Assembly: GCA_041747075.1 (NCBI GenBank)
Contig: JBGTFW010000168.1
Span: forward strand, 1 to 16,679
Direction: 5' to 3'
Length of the DNA stretch: 16,679 nt
Source: CAJQPP01 sp041747075
GTDB taxonomy: Bacteria; Planctomycetota; Planctomycetia; Pirellulales; Pirellulaceae
Made by a program: the position numbers and the translations under genes. The notes beneath the pieces were generated by a model. The model ran no database searches and was not told the origin of the DNA. It worked only from the letters and a program-made list of their open reading frames with translations. Shown here in pieces: positions 14,039 to 16,679 of this stretch (position 1 is the first letter of the stretch; each line of letters opens with the position of its first letter).

Positions 14039-15250
14039 TCAGGCAAGCCGAAAGCGTTCGACTTCTTCCTTGATGTCCGAGAGGAAATTGGCCGCACCGA
14101 CGCCGTTGGCGATGCGATGATCGAAGCAAAGAGTCGCAATCGTAATGCGGCGAAACTCGAACCCCTCTCCGGCGGGGACCGCCTGGGAACAGGCCTCTCC
14201 GATTGCCAGCGTCGCCACGGCGGGCGCGACGATCGCGGGAATGCCGATTCGCATTCCCGCCTTGCCGATATTCGAGACCGTGATGGTCGTCGACTCGTCG
14301 ACCTGGTCGTTGCCATCGCGGGCCTGATCGACCTGGCGATTGAAGGCCGCAAAAAACTCCTTCTGGTCCAACTGGTCCGCGCCGCGAATCACGGCGGTGA
14401 CCATTTCGTCACCTGACAAGGCAACCGCCACTCCCAGATTGATTCGGTGAAAGACCTTGAGTGATTTTCCGTCGATCGTCAACGCACTGCGAAACTTGTC
14501 GTGCTGTTTCATTGCCTGCGTGATGCACCAGCAGCACATCGAAAATGCCGTCGGACCTCCCGAATCGCGAACCTGCTTTCGCGCCTGCTCGAGACCACCC
14601 CATTCCAGTTCGCACATCACGGTCACGGGAACGCAAACCTGCGTACCGCGAGCAAGCCGGTAGTTGAGGATGATTTGCGACTGGGGCAATGCAACTTGCT
14701 CAAATTCGTCGTCCGACGCCGCCGTGACACCCCTGTCGCCTTGTCCCGCAAGGTATCGATCGACGTCTTCGGGCATGAGCTTGGAACCGCTGGCGGGAAT
14801 CTGGTCGGCGACGTCGAGCAGCCCCTTGTCCTTGAGATATTTTCTCGTTCGCGGCGGAATCGCAACGTCGGCGCGGCGAACCGCCGATCCTTTCGCTTCC
14901 CGATCCACTGATTGGGGCGTCTCGTTGGACAAGTCCGAAACGTCGGTAGTCACGGCGTGCGAGGGTTCGCCTGGCGGACCATGGCCCGCCGCCATTTCCT
15001 TAACGCCCTCAGCGACGTCCATACGCGCGATCTCGGTGCCGATCGCCAGCACGCTGCCGGTTTCGACGGTCCATTCGACGAGCTTGCCCTCGTAGGGTGA
15101 CTCGACGTCCGTTGTTGCCTTGTCGGTCTCCATGACGTAGATCGGCTCGTCGCGCTTGACGATGTCGCCTGGGGCCTTGAGAAACTCGACGAGAAGGGCC
15201 TCCTGGAGGCCCTCGCCAAGCTGCGGAATGCGAACGGATATCACCGGCAT
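14039..15250 (-). CDS. Lipoyl-dependent acyltransferase (E2) of a 2-oxoacid dehydrogenase complex
   Basis: Encodes 403 residues. The domains are one lipoyl domain (1-80, lipoyl lysine K44 in METDKATT), a flexible linker (about 81-128), a degenerate peripheral-subunit-binding domain (about 129-168) and a catalytic acyltransferase domain (about 185-403) with TVSNIG and active-site DHRIANG at 377-383. The usual motif is DHR-x-x-DG; here the Asp is Asn382 (codon AAC), while His378 is kept. The catalytic domain start is also diverged from the common RKAIA-x-RM block. The gene follows E1 by 6 bases, with GGAGG inside the end of the E1 gene as its ribosome site. Whether it serves pyruvate, branched-chain or other oxoacids cannot be decided. 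Confidence 0.9.
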   Translation of the reverse strand: MPVISVRIPQLGEGLQEALLVEFLKAPGDIVKRDEPIYVMETDKATTDVESPYEGKLVEWTVETGSVLAIGTEIARMDVAEGVKEMAAGHGPPGEPSHAVTTDVSDLSNETPQSVDREAKGSAVRRADVAIPPRTRKYLKDKGLLDVADQIPASGSKLMPEDVDRYLAGQGDRGVTAASDDEFEQVALPQSQIILNYRLARGTQVCVPVTVMCELEWGGLEQARKQVRDSGGPTAFSMCCWCITQAMKQHDKFRSALTIDGKSLKVFHRINLGVAVALSGDEMVTAVIRGADQLDQKEFFAAFNRQVDQARDGNDQVDESTTITVSNIGKAGMRIGIPAIVAPAVATLAIGEACSQAVPAGEGFEFRRITIATLCFDHRIANGVGAANFLSDIKEEVERFRLA

Positions 15251-15256
15251 CTCGAT

Positions 15257-16679
15257 TTATTCCTCCATAGTCAGTCGCACGGCCTCGATCACCTGTTCGG
15301 TCGACGGCAGCGCCGCGTACTCATAGATCGGGTTGTAGCCAACATGCACGTCTTCCTTGGCGACCAGTTGCGGCGCGCTAAAAAACAGTGACCATGTTTC
15401 GGGATCGCCCGCCAGTTCGCTGATTATCATTTGGCCGATGCTGCTGGTTCTGCCATCTTCCTGAACGACGACGAGGCGACCCGTTTTCTCAAGCGAGCGA
15501 ACGACGGCCGCGCGGTCCCACGGAACGATGCTTCGCAAGTCGATGACTTCCACGGAAATCTCGTCGACGAGGGCGTGGGCCGCGCCGAGCGACTGTTCGA
15601 TACAGTTTCCCCAAGTGACGACGGTTACTTCATCACCCTCCCGGCGGACTCGCGCCGAGCCAAAACCAACAGCGGGGACGTCGGCGGGGACGTCCATTTG
15701 CAGACGAAAGAGGTGTTTGGGAACCAGGAAAATGGTCGGATCGTCGGCGTGCATCGCCGTCCACATCAGTCCCGCGGCGTCCTCGGGGGTCGCCGGCACG
15801 ACGACGCGCAGGCCCGGCACGTGCGCGAATAGTGACTCGTTGGCCTGGCTGTGCCAGATCGATCCACCGGGCAAATACGCACCGTAAGGGGCGTAGACGA
15901 CCATTGGGCATTTCCAGTTTCCATAAGTTCGCCAGCGGAGCGTCGCAAGGTTCTGGCTGATCTGGTTCCAGCCGGGACCCATGAAATCGATAAACTGCAA
16001 TTCAAAAACCGGCTTCATGCCGAAGCTGGCCATCCCGCAGCCGACACCGATAATCGTCGCCTCGGCCAGCGGCGAGTTGAAGACGCGGCTGGGAAATCCG
16101 TCCGAGAGTCCGGCAGTCAAACGGAAGACGCCTCCTTTCGGGTCCTCGATATCCTCGCCAAAGAAAACGAAATCGTCGTCCCGGGAGAGAGCCTCGCGAA
16201 AAACCGTGTTCATGGCGTCGACCATCCGCCACTTCTTGCCCCCTACCAATGGCGGAGCGACCGCTTCCGGTGCCGCCCCGTACAGGTGGTCGAGCAAATT
16301 GGCGGGAGTCGGGTCCTTTTCGCTTTCCGCCTCGCGGTACTCGCGGTCGACTCGTTCGTTGATTTCCTCCTGGATCGATTCCCACTCGGACTGGCTCAGT
16401 TCACCCGCCTGGATCAGTTCGCGCGAGACGACGTCGATCGGGTCGCGCCCCGACATCGCGTCGATCTCGTCCTGGGGCCGGTAGACGCGATGGTCGTCGC
16501 TGCTGGTGTGACTGCAAAGGCGATCGAGCTGGCACCAAAGCACGGTTGGCCCTCCCCCATTGCGCGCGCGGTCGAGTGCCGGCGCGGCGGTTTCGTAAAC
16601 ACGGTCGGGGTGGCGCGCGTCGACCTGCTGGATCGGGATGTCGTCGCTGAAGATTCCGAGCTTGAAGGGGTTGAACCGT
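15257..16679 (-). CDS. Fused E1 alpha-beta of a 2-oxoacid dehydrogenase (5' end off the window)
   Basis: The minus frame is open to the right edge with no stop, so about 473 C-terminal residues are seen and the GTG at 16543 is internal. The first part is the end of an E1-alpha domain (IPIQQVDARHPD, then SHTSSDDHRVYRP, the conserved loop of branched-chain-type E1 alpha). A charged linker leads into a complete E1-beta domain: FFGEDIED (thiamine diphosphate site Glu), FGMKPVFELQFIDF, GGSIWHSQANES, FAHVPGLRVVVP and the C-terminal transketolase domain with VIDLRSIVPWD. E1 performs the thiamine-dependent decarboxylation of a 2-oxoacid and loads the acyl group on E2, which is the next gene. The thiamine-binding GDG motif of the alpha part must lie beyond the edge. 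Confidence 0.93.
   Translation of the reverse strand, partial: RFNPFKLGIFSDDIPIQQVDARHPDRVYETAAPALDRARNGGGPTVLWCQLDRLCSHTSSDDHRVYRPQDEIDAMSGRDPIDVVSRELIQAGELSQSEWESIQEEINERVDREYREAESEKDPTPANLLDHLYGAAPEAVAPPLVGGKKWRMVDAMNTVFREALSRDDDFVFFGEDIEDPKGGVFRLTAGLSDGFPSRVFNSPLAEATIIGVGCGMASFGMKPVFELQFIDFMGPGWNQISQNLATLRWRTYGNWKCPMVVYAPYGAYLPGGSIWHSQANESLFAHVPGLRVVVPATPEDAAGLMWTAMHADDPTIFLVPKHLFRLQMDVPADVPAVGFGSARVRREGDEVTVVTWGNCIEQSLGAAHALVDEISVEVIDLRSIVPWDRAAVVRSLEKTGRLVVVQEDGRTSSIGQMIISELAGDPETWSLFFSAPQLVAKEDVHVGYNPIYEYAALPSTEQVIEAVRLTMEE

Noticed and set aside
14011..14352. Upstream in-frame extension of the hydrolase
   Set aside because: It lies inside the E2 coding sequence and would put 114 unrelated residues before a clear signal peptide.

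Overview
The window looks like a chromosomal segment of a planctomycete, probably of the Pirellula/Rhodopirellula type. This rests on an apparently split rRNA locus (tRNA-Ile and tRNA-Ala lead into a 23S gene with no 16S in front), on a secreted TlpA-like redoxin fused to calcium-motif and helical regions, on a fused E1 alpha-beta dehydrogenase, and on a long palindromic intergenic element of a kind I associate with that phylum. The taxonomy is inference. Coding density is high, GC is moderately high, and nearly every gene lies on the minus strand.

Left part (1-1262, minus strand): a near-consensus promoter (TTGACA, 16 nt, TACAAT) precedes tRNA-Ile(GAT), tRNA-Ala(TGC) and a spacer of about 980 nt. 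The spacer ends at what looks like the first nucleotides of 23S rRNA at the window edge. A second promoter-like site sits inside the spacer.

Positions 1436-4587: the only plus-strand gene encodes an exported 650-residue TlpA-like protein. It converges on folP (dihydropteroate synthase, minus). The 338-bp gap between them holds a 38-bp direct repeat and several perfect stem-loops with 3-nt loops. folP is also bracketed by inverted copies of a 16-mer.

Positions 4743-11896 (minus): speA (biosynthetic arginine decarboxylase, with its own -10 element) lies downstream of a tightly packed five-gene cassette. In order of transcription the cassette is a phosphomannose-isomerase-like cupin, a xylose-isomerase-like TIM barrel, a Gfo/Idh/MocA oxidoreductase, a small His/Asp-rich AcpH-like protein, and a D-tagatose/D-psicose 3-epimerase family protein. 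Junctions are ATGA overlap, 15 nt, abutting TGA-ATG, and 34 nt. This looks like a carbohydrate isomerisation and oxidation pathway with unknown substrate.

Positions 11927-12008: a large imperfect hairpin followed by a T-run on the minus strand, which is probably an intrinsic terminator and also a member of a repeat family.

Right part (12091-16679, minus): an operon fragment with a fused 2-oxoacid dehydrogenase E1 (5' end off the window), a lipoyl-bearing E2 acyltransferase with an unusual active-site Asn, and a secreted alpha-amino-acid ester hydrolase-like enzyme (S15/CocE family) carrying a full catalytic triad and carboxylate cluster. No E3 is seen.

I found no CRISPR array, insertion sequence, phage gene or obvious defence system. 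The most interesting items are the split rRNA locus with its visible promoter, the sugar cassette, the Asn-substituted E2 next to a secreted esterase, and the hairpin-rich repeats.
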